Source: Leucothrix mucor DSM 2157
GTDB lineage: Bacteria > Pseudomonadota > Gammaproteobacteria > Thiotrichales > Thiotrichaceae
NCBI RefSeq assembly: GCF_000419525.1
Contig: NZ_ATTE01000001.1
Span: 1,426,001-1,490,000, forward strand
Length of the DNA: 64,000 nucleotides
Direction: 5' to 3'
Positions within the stretch are counted from its first letter, which is position 1; each line of letters opens with the position of its first letter. The notes below the pieces were generated by a model. The model was given only the letters and a program-made list of their open reading frames with translations. It made no database searches and was not told the DNA's origin. Both the position numbers and the translations under genes were made by a program. Positions 17,025 to 26,307 of the stretch are shown here, piece by piece.

Positions 17025-19190
17025 ATGTCTGAACACGAACAACGTGATGCCGCCGCCGAGAATTTGGCCGCAGCGACAGAAGCCATGCAGCAAAATTTCC
17101 AACATATCCAAGATTTAGTAAAGGATTTTGTTTCGTCTAAAGAAAGCAAAAACCTGGACCCATTTAATCTGTCTGAAGCATACTCAGAATGGTTAAAAGC
17201 AGTCAGTAGCGACCCGAAGAAACTGATTGATGCCAATATGCAATTTTGGCAGGACTCAGTCGCACTGACACAGCAAGTATTTAACTCCATGTTAGGGCAG
17301 GCTGCGCCACCAGTTATTACTGAGAATGCAGGCGATCGCCGCTTTAAGCATGAGGAGTGGAACAACAACCCAGTCTTTGGCACCATCAAACAGTCTTACC
17401 TGCTGACATCCAAGTGGATGCGCGATGTGGTGACTGATGTTCAAGGTTTGGATGAGAAAACCGCTGAAAAAGTTGAGTTCTTCACAGAGCGTTATTTGGA
17501 TGCGTTGTCGCCAACTAACTTTGCGGCGACTAACCCTGCTGTTATCGAAAAAGTGCTGGAAACTAAAGGTGAGAACCTGGTTAATGGCCTGAAAAACATG
17601 ATGGCGGACCTGGATACAGGTACCGGCCAGCTAAACATCAAAATGACGGACACTGAAGCCTTTGTTTTGGGTGAAAACGTTGGTGCGACACCAGGTAAAG
17701 TGGTTTTCCAAAACCGCATGTTCCAGTTAATTCAGTACACGCCGACGACGGATAAAGTACTGAAGCGTCCAATGCTGATCGTACCGCCTTGGATCAATAA
17801 GTTTTACATTCTGGATTTGCAGCCTAAGAACTCATTGCTGAAATGGCTGACGGATCAAGGCCACACTGTATTTGTTGTGTCTTGGGTTAATCCGGATGAG
17901 ACTTATGGTGATGTTAGCTTTGAAAACTACATGACTGAAGGCACGCTGGTTGCTGTGGATGCGGTTGAGAAAATCACCGGCCAAAGCGAAATGAATGCGA
18001 TTGGTTACTGCATCGGCGGTACGCTGATGAGTTTGACGCTTTCTTACATGAAGCAGAAAAACGATGATCGTATCAAGAGTATTACCTTCTTCACAACGAT
18101 GCTCGACTTCTCTGATCCAGGTGAGTTAGGCGTCTTTATTGATGAAGGCCAGCTGCAGAATCTTGAATCAAGAATGAATGATCAGGGTTATTTGGATGGC
18201 GCGGGCATGTCTGGCGCATTCAACCTGATGCGTGCCAATGACTTGATTTGGTCTTTCTACATCAGCAACTACCTGTTGGGCAATGATTCACGTCCATTTG
18301 ATTTGCTGTTCTGGAACTCTGATTCAACGCGTATGCCCGCTAAGATGCACTCTTGGTACCTACGTAATCTGTATCTGGAAAACAAGCTGTGCAAGCCACA
18401 AGCTCTGAGTGTTGCAGGTGTTGATGTTGATCTGTCTAAGATTGATATTCCAGCATGCTTTATCTCTGCGGCAGACGATCACATTGCGCCATGGTTATCG
18501 ACTTATAAAGGTGCCAAGCTGCTAGGTGGCAAAGTTCGCTTTATTCTGGGTGGTTCTGGTCACATTGCGGGTATCGTTAATCCACCAACACAGGAAAAAT
18601 ACGGCTACCGCATGACGGATGATTTGCCGGATGATCCAGTCGCATGGGCAGATGATGCTGAGCAATTCACTGGTTCTTGGTGGCCTGAGTGGGAGCGTTG
18701 GGTTCGTTCACAAGATGACTCAACGATTGCCGCACGTATTCCAGGTGCTGGTCCTCTGAAAGTGATCGAGGATGCACCGGGTACTTATGTGAAGTGTAAG
18801 AAGGGTGAGCCTGTTCCGAAGCTTGAGTACACTGTTTTAGAGCCAGTTGCTAAAAAAGCACCAGTGCGTAAAACAGCGGCTAAAAAGCCAGCAGTGAAAA
18901 AAGCACCGGCTAAGCCTGCGGCAACTAAGTCGACAGCAACGAAAACGACTGCGGCTAAGTCTGCAACGGCTTCAAAGACGGCAGCTACTAAGCCATCAAC
19001 TGCGACTAAGAGTACTGCAACTAAAGTAGTGGCTAAGCCGAAAGCTGAGACTAAGCCAACGGCAAAGGCAACTCCAGCTGAGCCAACAAAGCCAGTCGCA
19101 CCAAAGGCCGAAGCACCTGCTGCTAAGCCTGCAACAGATGCTGTTCCAAAGGCACCTGAAGCTCCAAAGAACGATAACGATCAGTCGTAA
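17025..19190 (+). CDS. phaC: Class I poly(3-hydroxyalkanoate) synthase with Lys/Ala-rich C-terminal tail
   Basis: A 721-residue granule-bound enzyme polymerising 3-hydroxyacyl-CoA. An N-terminal helical region (1-200) precedes the alpha/beta-hydrolase core. The catalytic triad is visible: Cys329 in the lipase-like box AIGYCIGGT, Asp485 in AADDHIAPW and His513 in GSGHIAG. Class I synthases are usually near 590-600 residues; here the fold ends near residue 605 and a 113-residue tail (609-721) follows. The tail is almost only Ala, Lys, Thr, Pro and Val in AAKK/AAKP-like units and ends acidic. It resembles the histone-H1-like part of the phasin PhaF, so it may bind nucleic acid. ATG 17025 has AAAGGA seven bases upstream. 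A terminator follows. Confidence 0.93.
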   Translation: MSEHEQRDAAAENLAAATEAMQQNFQHIQDLVKDFVSSKESKNLDPFNLSEAYSEWLKAVSSDPKKLIDANMQFWQDSVALTQQVFNSMLGQAAPPVITENAGDRRFKHEEWNNNPVFGTIKQSYLLTSKWMRDVVTDVQGLDEKTAEKVEFFTERYLDALSPTNFAATNPAVIEKVLETKGENLVNGLKNMMADLDTGTGQLNIKMTDTEAFVLGENVGATPGKVVFQNRMFQLIQYTPTTDKVLKRPMLIVPPWINKFYILDLQPKNSLLKWLTDQGHTVFVVSWVNPDETYGDVSFENYMTEGTLVAVDAVEKITGQSEMNAIGYCIGGTLMSLTLSYMKQKNDDRIKSITFFTTMLDFSDPGELGVFIDEGQLQNLESRMNDQGYLDGAGMSGAFNLMRANDLIWSFYISNYLLGNDSRPFDLLFWNSDSTRMPAKMHSWYLRNLYLENKLCKPQALSVAGVDVDLSKIDIPACFISAADDHIAPWLSTYKGAKLLGGKVRFILGGSGHIAGIVNPPTQEKYGYRMTDDLPDDPVAWADDAEQFTGSWWPEWERWVRSQDDSTIAARIPGAGPLKVIEDAPGTYVKCKKGEPVPKLEYTVLEPVAKKAPVRKTAAKKPAVKKAPAKPAATKSTATKTTAAKSATASKTAATKPSTATKSTATKVVAKPKAETKPTAKATPAEPTKPVAPKAEAPAAKPATDAVPKAPEAPKNDNDQS

Positions 19191-19204
19191 TTTAGGCTGA
19201 GTAC

Positions 19205-19235
19205 AAAAAAGCTCCCAATTTGGGAGCTTTTTTAT
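19205..19235. terminator. Bidirectional terminator between phaC and the chemosensory operon
   Basis: AAAAAAGCTCCCA and TGGGAGCTTTTTT form a perfect 13-bp stem with a three-base loop. The A-run and T-run on its two sides let it work in both directions, for phaC and for the convergent response regulator. Confidence 0.9.
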
Positions 19236-19256
19236 GCCTGAAATTTGTATCGTTTA

Positions 19257-20132
19257 TTATTTACGAAACTCATCCAGCCAACGGGTGATACGATGGGTTA
19301 CTTTCTGAAATTGATCGTGCTTAATCGGCTTGGTTAGATACGTCGATGCACCCGCAATCACGCCTTGTACTTCATCTAATGGTGAAGTCTTGCCACTTAG
19401 CATAATGACAGGCGTCTTTTTATATTGAGGATTACTGCGAATTTTGCCGCAAGTCTCATAGCCATCAATGCCTGGCATCATAATATCCAGAAAAATCAGG
19501 TCATAGGTCTTGCTGCCAATCATCTCTAAAGCACGCTCGCCACTTTCTGCAAATTCACTGCGCATACCGGACGTTCTTAACTCAATCTCTAATTGCTTAC
19601 GGATCGGGGCACTGTCATCCACAATTAAGGCGAGATAGGAATTTTTGGGTGCGACTGTGCTTGCAGCTGGTTTGCTCTGGTCGCTGATAGCAGCTGTAGC
19701 TGATTGTGAGGCTGTCGTTTCATCTGCTCTGGGAGCTTTAGTTGCAGCGGCAGAAGATCTAGGAGCTGAGCTTGCAGGTTGCTTGCCACCTTGCTTACTC
19801 AAGTTTTCCATCATGCGCATCACGCGCGTAACCAATAGTGGACGCACCAGCTGAAAGTCACCCGCCGTACATTCTTTATTGGCGGTAACTACCAGCAAGG
19901 TATTGTCACCTTGTATTTGCTGAGCTGCAGCAATCGCAGAGTCATTATCATCAGTCACTAGAATATTAGCAGCCGTATCGCTGGTAATTTTGAAGTGTTG
20001 CCCTTTTGCGGCGCAAAAGCTCACCACACGCTCAAAGGTTGCCCGGTCAGCATCCGGCAGCCCGATAAAGCACATACTAATATCAGCACTGGGGTTGGCA
20101 GGTGGTGTCATGGAAAGTTTGGACTCACTCAT
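19257..20132 (-). CDS. Response regulator with degenerate N-terminal domain and C-terminal receiver
   Basis: 291 residues. The N-terminal 110 residues resemble a degenerate receiver (NILVTDDNDSA...) without a clear phospho-acceptor. A low-complexity Ala/Ser/Thr linker (about 115-165) follows, then a normal receiver domain (about 168-285) with DDS acidic residues, phospho-acceptor Asp in LIFLDIMMPGIDGYE and lysine in YLTKPIK. There is no DNA-binding or enzymatic output domain, as in PilG/PilH/CheY-type proteins. It is the last gene of a five-gene chemosensory operon, 13 bases after the CheA-like kinase, which likely phosphorylates it. Confidence 0.85.
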   Translation of the reverse strand: MSESKLSMTPPANPSADISMCFIGLPDADRATFERVVSFCAAKGQHFKITSDTAANILVTDDNDSAIAAAQQIQGDNTLLVVTANKECTAGDFQLVRPLLVTRVMRMMENLSKQGGKQPASSAPRSSAAATKAPRADETTASQSATAAISDQSKPAASTVAPKNSYLALIVDDSAPIRKQLEIELRTSGMRSEFAESGERALEMIGSKTYDLIFLDIMMPGIDGYETCGKIRSNPQYKKTPVIMLSGKTSPLDEVQGVIAGASTYLTKPIKHDQFQKVTHRITRWLDEFRK

Positions 20133-20145
20133 AATCTGGATGCCG

Positions 20146-23070
20146 TTAGTTTAACCATTTTTCAATGTATGTCTGAAGCGTATCACGGTCAACCGGCTTA
20201 ACCAGATAGTCGTTAACGCCAGCCAATTGCGCTTGTTTACGGTGTTTATTGGTCGCGCGTGAGGTAACCATAATAAACGGGATGCGCTTAAGTTCAGTAT
20301 TTGCTCGTACCGCTTTCGCCAGTTCCAGTCCGTTCATTCGCGGCATTTCAAGGTCACTAAGGATTAAATCGGGAACCGCTTTAGCAATTTCTTCCAGCGC
20401 CTCCTCGCCATCAATAGCGGTGACCGTGCGATAACCCAGTTGCTTTGCGGTAATACTCAACGCTTTGCGGTTACTCATTGAGTCATCGACAATCAGCACT
20501 AAGGCATTTTCTTGTACTTTGGGCTTTTCACGGCTAAATGCGACCGTTGCTTGTTGAGATTGTATTAAACGCGGTAAGTCTAATACTGCAGCCACCGCAC
20601 CATCACTTAATAAGCAAGCGCCATTGATACCACGCACGCTACTGAGCCACGGTGCAAGCGACTTTACGACCACTTCCCGGGGCTGCAATACAGTATCTAC
20701 AATCAGTGAATAGGATTGATTGAGGTGCTCAATTAAAACCACATTATGGGCTTTTTGCCGATCGGGCGCAGGATTTCCCCAGCCTAATAGCTCAGAGAGC
20801 TGCCTAACCTGATAATCTTTGCCGTTGATATCGGTGGTTAGCTTGCCATCAATTGAGTTAATGCTGCCGGGCGCCAGGGTATGCAAGCGCTCAATACTAT
20901 CAACCGGGATGGCGACCGTATTGCCAGCCACTTTGGCCATTAGCGTATTGGCGGCGACCAGTGTTAATGGCAGGCGAATATGGACTTGACTGCCCGCATT
21001 GGGCGTTGATTCCAGTTTGAGTGTGCCACGTAGACGAGAGACCGCATCACGTACCACATCCATTCCCACGCCACGCCCGGAGATATCACTGACGACATCA
21101 CGAGTAGTGAAGCCCGGTAACAGAATTAGCTGTAATTTATCCGTTTCACTTAAGGCTTGATCGGGTGAAACGAGTTCTAATTGCAAAGCGCGCTCGTAAA
21201 TAGCTTCGGCAGTCATGCCTTTGCCATCATCGCTCAGCGTCATTTCTACGTAGCGGCCTTGCTGTCTAAAGCTTAGCTCAAGCTGGCCACTTTCTGGCTT
21301 GCCACTAGCAAGTCGTTGCTCCGGTGTTTCAATACCGTGATCGACCGCGTTGCGAAGCAGGTGGAGCAGGGGATCTGTCAGTCCTTTTAGAATGTCAGTA
21401 TCCACCGCCAAATTACTACCGATAATGTTTAAGTCAGCTTGCTTGTCGGTCTGGCGACAGGTTTCACGAACGATACGCTCCAAACGTGGTGCCAAGGTTT
21501 CCAGTGACTCCATGCGGGTATCGAGTATGGTGGCATTCAGCTCGCGGTTAATGCGTTGCTGCGAATGCAGTTGATCGCTAAGCTCGCGAATATTTTGCTG
21601 CATACTGCGTTCGATTTCGCGATTATCCGCAATCGTTTCACTCAATAAGCCATGCACACTGTGCAGTTCGTTGTAAACTTCAAGCTCCAACTGGTCAAAG
21701 TCGGAGTTATTCTGAGTTTGTTGGCGAACCTGTCGGAATTGCTGGTCGATAGAGTATTCTAATTCGTCGAGGTTGCTACTGATACGATCATCTTGTTGGC
21801 GCAATTCATAACTCTGGTTCAGTACCCGTTTGACCTTATCATTGATTTGACTGGTTGAGGTGACTAGCTCTTCCGCAAGGTTTAGCAGGTCATCGATCAG
21901 GCTGATGGGTACCCGCATTGATGGCTCATTGCTAAGTGCGCGGCTAGTTCTTGCGGAATTTTTGGTCGGTGGCTCATTGAGCATTTGAGCAGCCATGAGC
22001 TGGGTAGACAGCAGAATATTTTCAGACTCAGAAGGCGCAGTGAGTTTATTCTCAGGCTTTGCTAGCTCTTTGCTATTATCTTGCGGTTTGTTGCTTGACT
22101 CTGGTGCTTCAAAGACAACTTCTTCATCGTCATCAAGTTCGGCTTCTGCTGATTTTAAGTACTTAGCCGTGGCGTCTAGCCGCTCAAGTAGTGGCTCAAA
22201 TTCGGGTGGCAGCGGTTGGTTATTGAGCATGGCGTCACTCATGCTATCCAAGCAATCTGCGGCTTCTGCGAGTAGCTCCTGTGTCTCAGCTGGGAGTTTG
22301 CTATCAACCGAGTATTCTAGAATTTCTTCAAGCTGATGGGTTAGTACCGCAATCGACGTAACACCCACCACGCCACAAGCACCTTTGATGGTATGGGTGA
22401 GTCTGGCCGCGAGTTGATGCTGCTCTTTAGTGCCATTACCTTGAGCGATGGTCTGGAGCAGGGAAGTCGTCTCTGCAATTTGGTCAGGTGTATCGGATAA
22501 GAATGCGCTGAGTATTTCCGGGTGAATGTCCGGGTCCCAAAGTATTGAATACTGGCTAGTTGTTTGAGGCTCTACTGCCGCTGGGACTTCATTAGCCTGC
22601 GCCTCAACGCTGCCGTCATTTACCGCTTCAAACTCATCTGTTGAGGTGGCTGTACCATTCGGTTGAGCAATAGACAGTAATAACGACTCTAAGATAGCCG
22701 TGGGCAACTCGTTTGGCCAATCCGGATGAGTCAGTGAGCTGGTTAACTCTGGCAGCAGTAGCGTATCTTGCTGGCGCAGGCTGGCAGCCAGTAATTCAGC
22801 CCATTCAAAAAAGAGCCCACCATTTTGTAAGCTGGCAAAGGTCTCATTTTGCTTGGCTGCGGTTTCTGTGTTCTCTATTAGCCAGTCACTTAGCGGCTGG
22901 AGCGGGGCATACTCCAGCATTTCAGCGGCCATTTTTAATCGCTGATATTCAGCAATAACAGCTTCGGCAGCTGGCCCAGTATCTTCTGCCTCAAACATTC
23001 CAAGACCGGCTAGTTGAAGTGCCACATCCTCAAGTTCATCAGCCATTTCCTGTGCGTAATCGGTCATCAT
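20146..23070 (-). CDS. CheA/ChpA-like hybrid histidine kinase
   Basis: 974 residues in the order: N-terminal helical region (1-180), one HPt domain with phospho-acceptor His in LTHTIKGACGVVG, linker, dimerisation helices, GHKL ATPase (HLLRNAVDHGIE, DDGKGM, GRGVGMDVV), CheW-like domain, and a C-terminal receiver (LVLIVDDSMSNR; Asp in LILSDLEMP). This is the PilL/ChpA architecture but with only one intact HPt, whereas Pseudomonas ChpA has several. It is cytoplasmic, coupled through CheW to the PilJ-like receptor encoded just upstream, and passes phosphate to the two stand-alone receivers of the operon. The likely output is surface motility or type IV pilus control, although no pilus genes lie here. 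Confidence 0.92.
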   Translation of the reverse strand: MMTDYAQEMADELEDVALQLAGLGMFEAEDTGPAAEAVIAEYQRLKMAAEMLEYAPLQPLSDWLIENTETAAKQNETFASLQNGGLFFEWAELLAASLRQQDTLLLPELTSSLTHPDWPNELPTAILESLLLSIAQPNGTATSTDEFEAVNDGSVEAQANEVPAAVEPQTTSQYSILWDPDIHPEILSAFLSDTPDQIAETTSLLQTIAQGNGTKEQHQLAARLTHTIKGACGVVGVTSIAVLTHQLEEILEYSVDSKLPAETQELLAEAADCLDSMSDAMLNNQPLPPEFEPLLERLDATAKYLKSAEAELDDDEEVVFEAPESSNKPQDNSKELAKPENKLTAPSESENILLSTQLMAAQMLNEPPTKNSARTSRALSNEPSMRVPISLIDDLLNLAEELVTSTSQINDKVKRVLNQSYELRQQDDRISSNLDELEYSIDQQFRQVRQQTQNNSDFDQLELEVYNELHSVHGLLSETIADNREIERSMQQNIRELSDQLHSQQRINRELNATILDTRMESLETLAPRLERIVRETCRQTDKQADLNIIGSNLAVDTDILKGLTDPLLHLLRNAVDHGIETPEQRLASGKPESGQLELSFRQQGRYVEMTLSDDGKGMTAEAIYERALQLELVSPDQALSETDKLQLILLPGFTTRDVVSDISGRGVGMDVVRDAVSRLRGTLKLESTPNAGSQVHIRLPLTLVAANTLMAKVAGNTVAIPVDSIERLHTLAPGSINSIDGKLTTDINGKDYQVRQLSELLGWGNPAPDRQKAHNVVLIEHLNQSYSLIVDTVLQPREVVVKSLAPWLSSVRGINGACLLSDGAVAAVLDLPRLIQSQQATVAFSREKPKVQENALVLIVDDSMSNRKALSITAKQLGYRTVTAIDGEEALEEIAKAVPDLILSDLEMPRMNGLELAKAVRANTELKRIPFIMVTSRATNKHRKQAQLAGVNDYLVKPVDRDTLQTYIEKWLN

Positions 23071-23093
23071 ATCAACGTTTCCCGTTCAGCATA

Positions 23094-24965
23094 TCAGGCT
23101 TCAAGTTTGAAGACGTTAACCGAGTCAACCAGCTGCTTCGCATAGTCAGACATGTCGCCGGTCAATTCAGTAAGCACAACCATTTCTTTACCCGTTGCCG
23201 TGGTGGTCTCAACGATGCGGGTAGCACGTGCTTGCAGGGTATTACTCATCTCCATCTGCTCGTGTGAGGCGCTGGCGATGTCATTAACCGAGGCGGTTAA
23301 TTGGTTGGTTGCTTCGAGGGTTTCCTGCATTTGGCGAGTCGCTTCATCAGCTAGCCCGGAGCCTTCAACTACCTGCTCAATGGTGTGATCCATGGTCGCA
23401 ATTGTTGATTTGGTTTCTTGCTGGATGTTTTTAACCAACGTAGAAATCTGGCTGGTTGATTCGCGTGAGCTTTCTGCTAAGCGCTGAATCTCATCGGCGA
23501 TCACAGAGAAGCCTTTACCTGCATCACCGGCTGCCATGGCTTGCATATTGGCATTCAATGCCAATACTGTGGTTCGCTCGGCGATGCCATTAATGATGTC
23601 GGTGATATAGCTGATCTCTTGCGAACGCTCTCCCAAGCGCTTAATCCGTTTACCCGTATCTTGTACCGTATTACGGATATCCGTCATGCTACTCATTGAG
23701 CGGGATACCGATTGGAACGCATTCTGAGTACGGTTAGAGGTTACGCCAGCCACCTCATTGGTTTGAGTTGCAGCCGAGGCAATGCTGGCAAGACGCTTAC
23801 GAATGTGCTCAATTTGGTTGGCTGTTTCAGTTGCTTCAGCATGCTCTTCAAGCGCTAACCGGCTTACAGACTGCGAGCGTTGGTTAACCGATTCCGCCGT
23901 TTCTTGTACCGATGCGGCAATCTCTTTAACCCGGTTCAATACTTCAGTCGTGTCCTCAGCCAGCTGATTAATCGCATCCGCCAATGGGCCGGTAGCATCT
24001 TCGGTAACGATGGCGCGAACGGTGAGGTTACGGTCACTTAAATCAGAAACGGCTTCCAGCAAGGAGAATACAGAGTGGTTTATGGCTTCATTATCTTTAT
24101 CTACCTGATTTTTCAGTGCGCTACGTTCGTCCATCATTGAGTTGAATGCATCACCCAGGCGGCTTAATTCATCATTACCGCGTAGCCGTGAGCGAATGCC
24201 TAAGTCTCCGCGAGCCAACTGGTTAACCACTTGTCTTAGGTGGTCGATTGGGCGTGCTATCGAGCTATATAACAGAATTCCGGATACCAGAATGAAGATC
24301 AAACCGAGTAGAATGACCGTCGCGATGGTCGAGGTTGATAGATCGATATTATGTTTAGATTCATTATAAACCTGCTGGTTACTCAGGCGATTTTTATTGA
24401 TTTGATCTTTGAGCGCATTGTTCAAGGTACTGGCTAAACCCGAAATATCGTCAAATACAAAGCCCATTCCTGAGGACTCGTTAACCACAAAGTAGCTACT
24501 AGCCTTAACGAATTCGCTGAGGTTATCTGATTTTGTTCGCGCCAGCACATTAAAGAGCTTATCAAGGCCTTGGTCTAAAAATCGTTTACCCCGAGCCATT
24601 TCCGCGACAGTATCAGGATTGCTGTTACCGAGTGAGCTGAGGTAAGTATCCCACTCTTTATCAAAATCAGTACGATCAAACTTTAGACGGCTTAAGCCCA
24701 ATGCCGGCGAGAGTGATGCAGACCGGATGTTATACAGCGGTGTAATGATCTCATCTTGCAGTGTATCTTTAATCTGAGTGGTTTGCTGAGTTTGAATACT
24801 GGAGTCATTGAGGTTACCGAGCGCTTCCGAGCCATTGATCAGGGCCCATAAACTCATCACACTCACTAGCAATAAGATTAGCAGTGGTGCGGTAACTGAC
24901 AGTGCCACCCGTGAACGAATGGATAAAATACCGCCTTGTATTTCATGCTTTACCTGTGTACTCAT
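23094..24965 (-). CDS. PilJ-like methyl-accepting chemotaxis protein
   Basis: 623 residues. TM1 (about 20-42), a periplasmic helical sensor region (43-210), TM2 (about 213-236), a HAMP domain (about 236-290, ending RGNDELSRLGDAFNSMM), then a second HAMP-like linker and the MCP signalling domain (about 350-610). The hairpin tip contains EIQRLAESSRESTSQI. There is no C-terminal tethering pentapeptide, and no CheR or CheB gene is present in the operon. The sensor resembles PilJ, the receptor of the Pil-Chp surface-sensing system. The start overlaps the stop of the CheW gene by four bases, showing tight coupling. Confidence 0.9.
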   Translation of the reverse strand: MSTQVKHEIQGGILSIRSRVALSVTAPLLILLLVSVMSLWALINGSEALGNLNDSSIQTQQTTQIKDTLQDEIITPLYNIRSASLSPALGLSRLKFDRTDFDKEWDTYLSSLGNSNPDTVAEMARGKRFLDQGLDKLFNVLARTKSDNLSEFVKASSYFVVNESSGMGFVFDDISGLASTLNNALKDQINKNRLSNQQVYNESKHNIDLSTSTIATVILLGLIFILVSGILLYSSIARPIDHLRQVVNQLARGDLGIRSRLRGNDELSRLGDAFNSMMDERSALKNQVDKDNEAINHSVFSLLEAVSDLSDRNLTVRAIVTEDATGPLADAINQLAEDTTEVLNRVKEIAASVQETAESVNQRSQSVSRLALEEHAEATETANQIEHIRKRLASIASAATQTNEVAGVTSNRTQNAFQSVSRSMSSMTDIRNTVQDTGKRIKRLGERSQEISYITDIINGIAERTTVLALNANMQAMAAGDAGKGFSVIADEIQRLAESSRESTSQISTLVKNIQQETKSTIATMDHTIEQVVEGSGLADEATRQMQETLEATNQLTASVNDIASASHEQMEMSNTLQARATRIVETTTATGKEMVVLTELTGDMSDYAKQLVDSVNVFKLEA

Positions 24966-25456
24966 ACTTCAATTTCCAGAGCGCTTTGCTGTGTATCATT
25001 CTCATGAATGAGTTGTTCGAACAATTCGTGATGATTGGCCCGATAGAATGTATGGCCAGAGAGAGTGCATTGCTGAATTAACCAGTTGGGCAGAGCGTCG
25101 CCAGAGACTGCGGTGAAGTCATTCGGCTCGATCTGGCGCTGGCTGGGTAAGCTATCAATGCGAATTGCAATTTGTGGTAAAGGTTGGGACTCAACCACCA
25201 GTAACCATTTGCCCGCTGCCTGCGTACTGTTGGCTAATAAGCCATGTAAATTCAATACGGGGATTAGTTTTCCACGTAAGCTGATCATGCCGCTGCACCA
25301 GCTGGGCGCATGCGGAATCGGGAAAATATTGCGCTGTTCGATAATCTCCGTCTTCAGGTCTCGCTCCAGAAGAATGTTAAAGCCTTCAACCGTGTAGGAG
25401 AATAGGGTAATCGCCGTTGACTCTTCAGTCTCGCTTGCTTGCATATCAGCAGTCAT
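24962..25456 (-). CDS. CheW/PilI-like coupling protein
   Basis: 164 residues forming one CheW domain: ALTLFSYTVEGFNILLE-type N-terminus, then IFPIPHAPSWCSGMISLRGKLIPVLNL, the hallmark strand-turn region of CheW. It couples the PilJ-like receptor to the CheA-like kinase. It begins three bases after the stop of the first response regulator and overlaps the receptor gene by four bases, so it belongs to the same operon. Confidence 0.88.
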   Translation of the reverse strand: MTADMQASETEESTAITLFSYTVEGFNILLERDLKTEIIEQRNIFPIPHAPSWCSGMISLRGKLIPVLNLHGLLANSTQAAGKWLLVVESQPLPQIAIRIDSLPSQRQIEPNDFTAVSGDALPNWLIQQCTLSGHTFYRANHHELFEQLIHENDTQQSALEIEV

Positions 25457-25459
25457 AAA

Positions 25460-25942
25460 TCAGACTTCATTCAGGCGTTGGAGTAATTCTTGGTCGCTAT
25501 ACGGTTTAATGATGTAGTCCAGCGCGCCGAGCTTTTTAGCCCACTGTTGATCAACCGCATTGCTTTTGCTGGATACCATAATCACTGGGATATGTTCAGT
25601 GACGGCATTGCGCTTTAGCGAGCGGCAGGTTTGATAGCCATCGCCATTTTCCATAATGATATCCAGTAAGATCAGGTCCGGCAGCTCACTTTGGGCAATG
25701 CTCAACGCTTCCTTCCCGGAGCTTGCGACTAACACGTGATAACCTGCCGATTCCAGCACCTTTTTGAGGTGTGTACGTTCGGTATTGGAGTCATCTGCAA
25801 TCAGAATGTTCGCAAGTTTACTGTTACGAGACGAGTTGTCATCAGCTGATTGGCTTGGCTTACTGCTGCCTTCTCCCTGCTTAGCGGCAAGGCTCAATGG
25901 TATAGACGGCTCAGGTGATTGCGTAACATGGGTTAGATGCAT
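25460..25942 (-). CDS. PilG/PilH-like single-domain response regulator
   Basis: 160 residues. After a 35-residue Ser-rich N-terminal stretch comes a complete receiver domain: DDS acidic residues in NILIADDSNTER, phospho-acceptor in LILLDIIMENGDGYQ and lysine in YIIKPY. There is no output domain. It is the first gene of the chemosensory operon. I place the start at 25942 (MHLTHVTQ) because AAGGA lies seven bases upstream; a longer frame to 26005 has no such site. Note the unusual GluAsn in place of the usual ProGly after the phospho-Asp (IIMENGDG). It probably acts as a diffusible phosphoryl carrier or a direct motor regulator. Confidence 0.88.
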   Translation of the reverse strand: MHLTHVTQSPEPSIPLSLAAKQGEGSSKPSQSADDNSSRNSKLANILIADDSNTERTHLKKVLESAGYHVLVASSGKEALSIAQSELPDLILLDIIMENGDGYQTCRSLKRNAVTEHIPVIMVSSKSNAVDQQWAKKLGALDYIIKPYSDQELLQRLNEV

Positions 25943-26307
25943 AGCTGTATCCTTGATTCTATGTAGATAAGGTATATTGTAAGGGCAATGTTGAGTAAAT
26001 AGCACACATTTCCTGCTCGATGGTTGGATGAGCAGTTTTCTTATCAGTGTGAATAGAAAACATTCCTTAAAATCAAACGCTTAGGGGGGGGCTATCTGAT
26101 TTTTGGGATGGTTCTGGCAGCTAATTAATCGAACGACACGGAGCTCTATACTAGTGGCTAAGCTACCGTTTGTCCCATTAATTTAAATTATCTGTAATGT
26201 CTTCGTTATTTATACTGAATTTGATGCACCAAAAACAAGGCCCGGTGCATTGCTGCAAACCGGGCCTTGTTTCGTCTGCTAACCGCAAACATGTTTTGGT
26301 ACTGGGA
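25943..26307. other. Intergenic region between chemosensory operon and phaA
   Basis: About 365 bases with no gene. The part next to 25943 must hold the chemosensory promoter (minus strand). CTGCTC at 26013-26018 and GAGCAG at 26030-26035 form a short inverted repeat, a run of eight G lies at 26084-26091, and the phaA terminator is at 26233-26272. I see no other structure. Confidence 0.5.
26233..26272 (-). terminator. Terminator of the phaB-phaA operon
   Basis: AAACAAGGCCCGGT and ACCGGGCCTTGTTT form a perfect 14-bp stem around a 12-base loop, 35 bases beyond the phaA stop. The plus-strand A-run at 26231-26235 is the minus-strand T-tract. Confidence 0.9.

Noticed and set aside
26084-26091. Run of eight G as a possible slippery or quadruplex site
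   Set aside because: Only one G-run is present and it is in non-coding DNA; no supporting structure.
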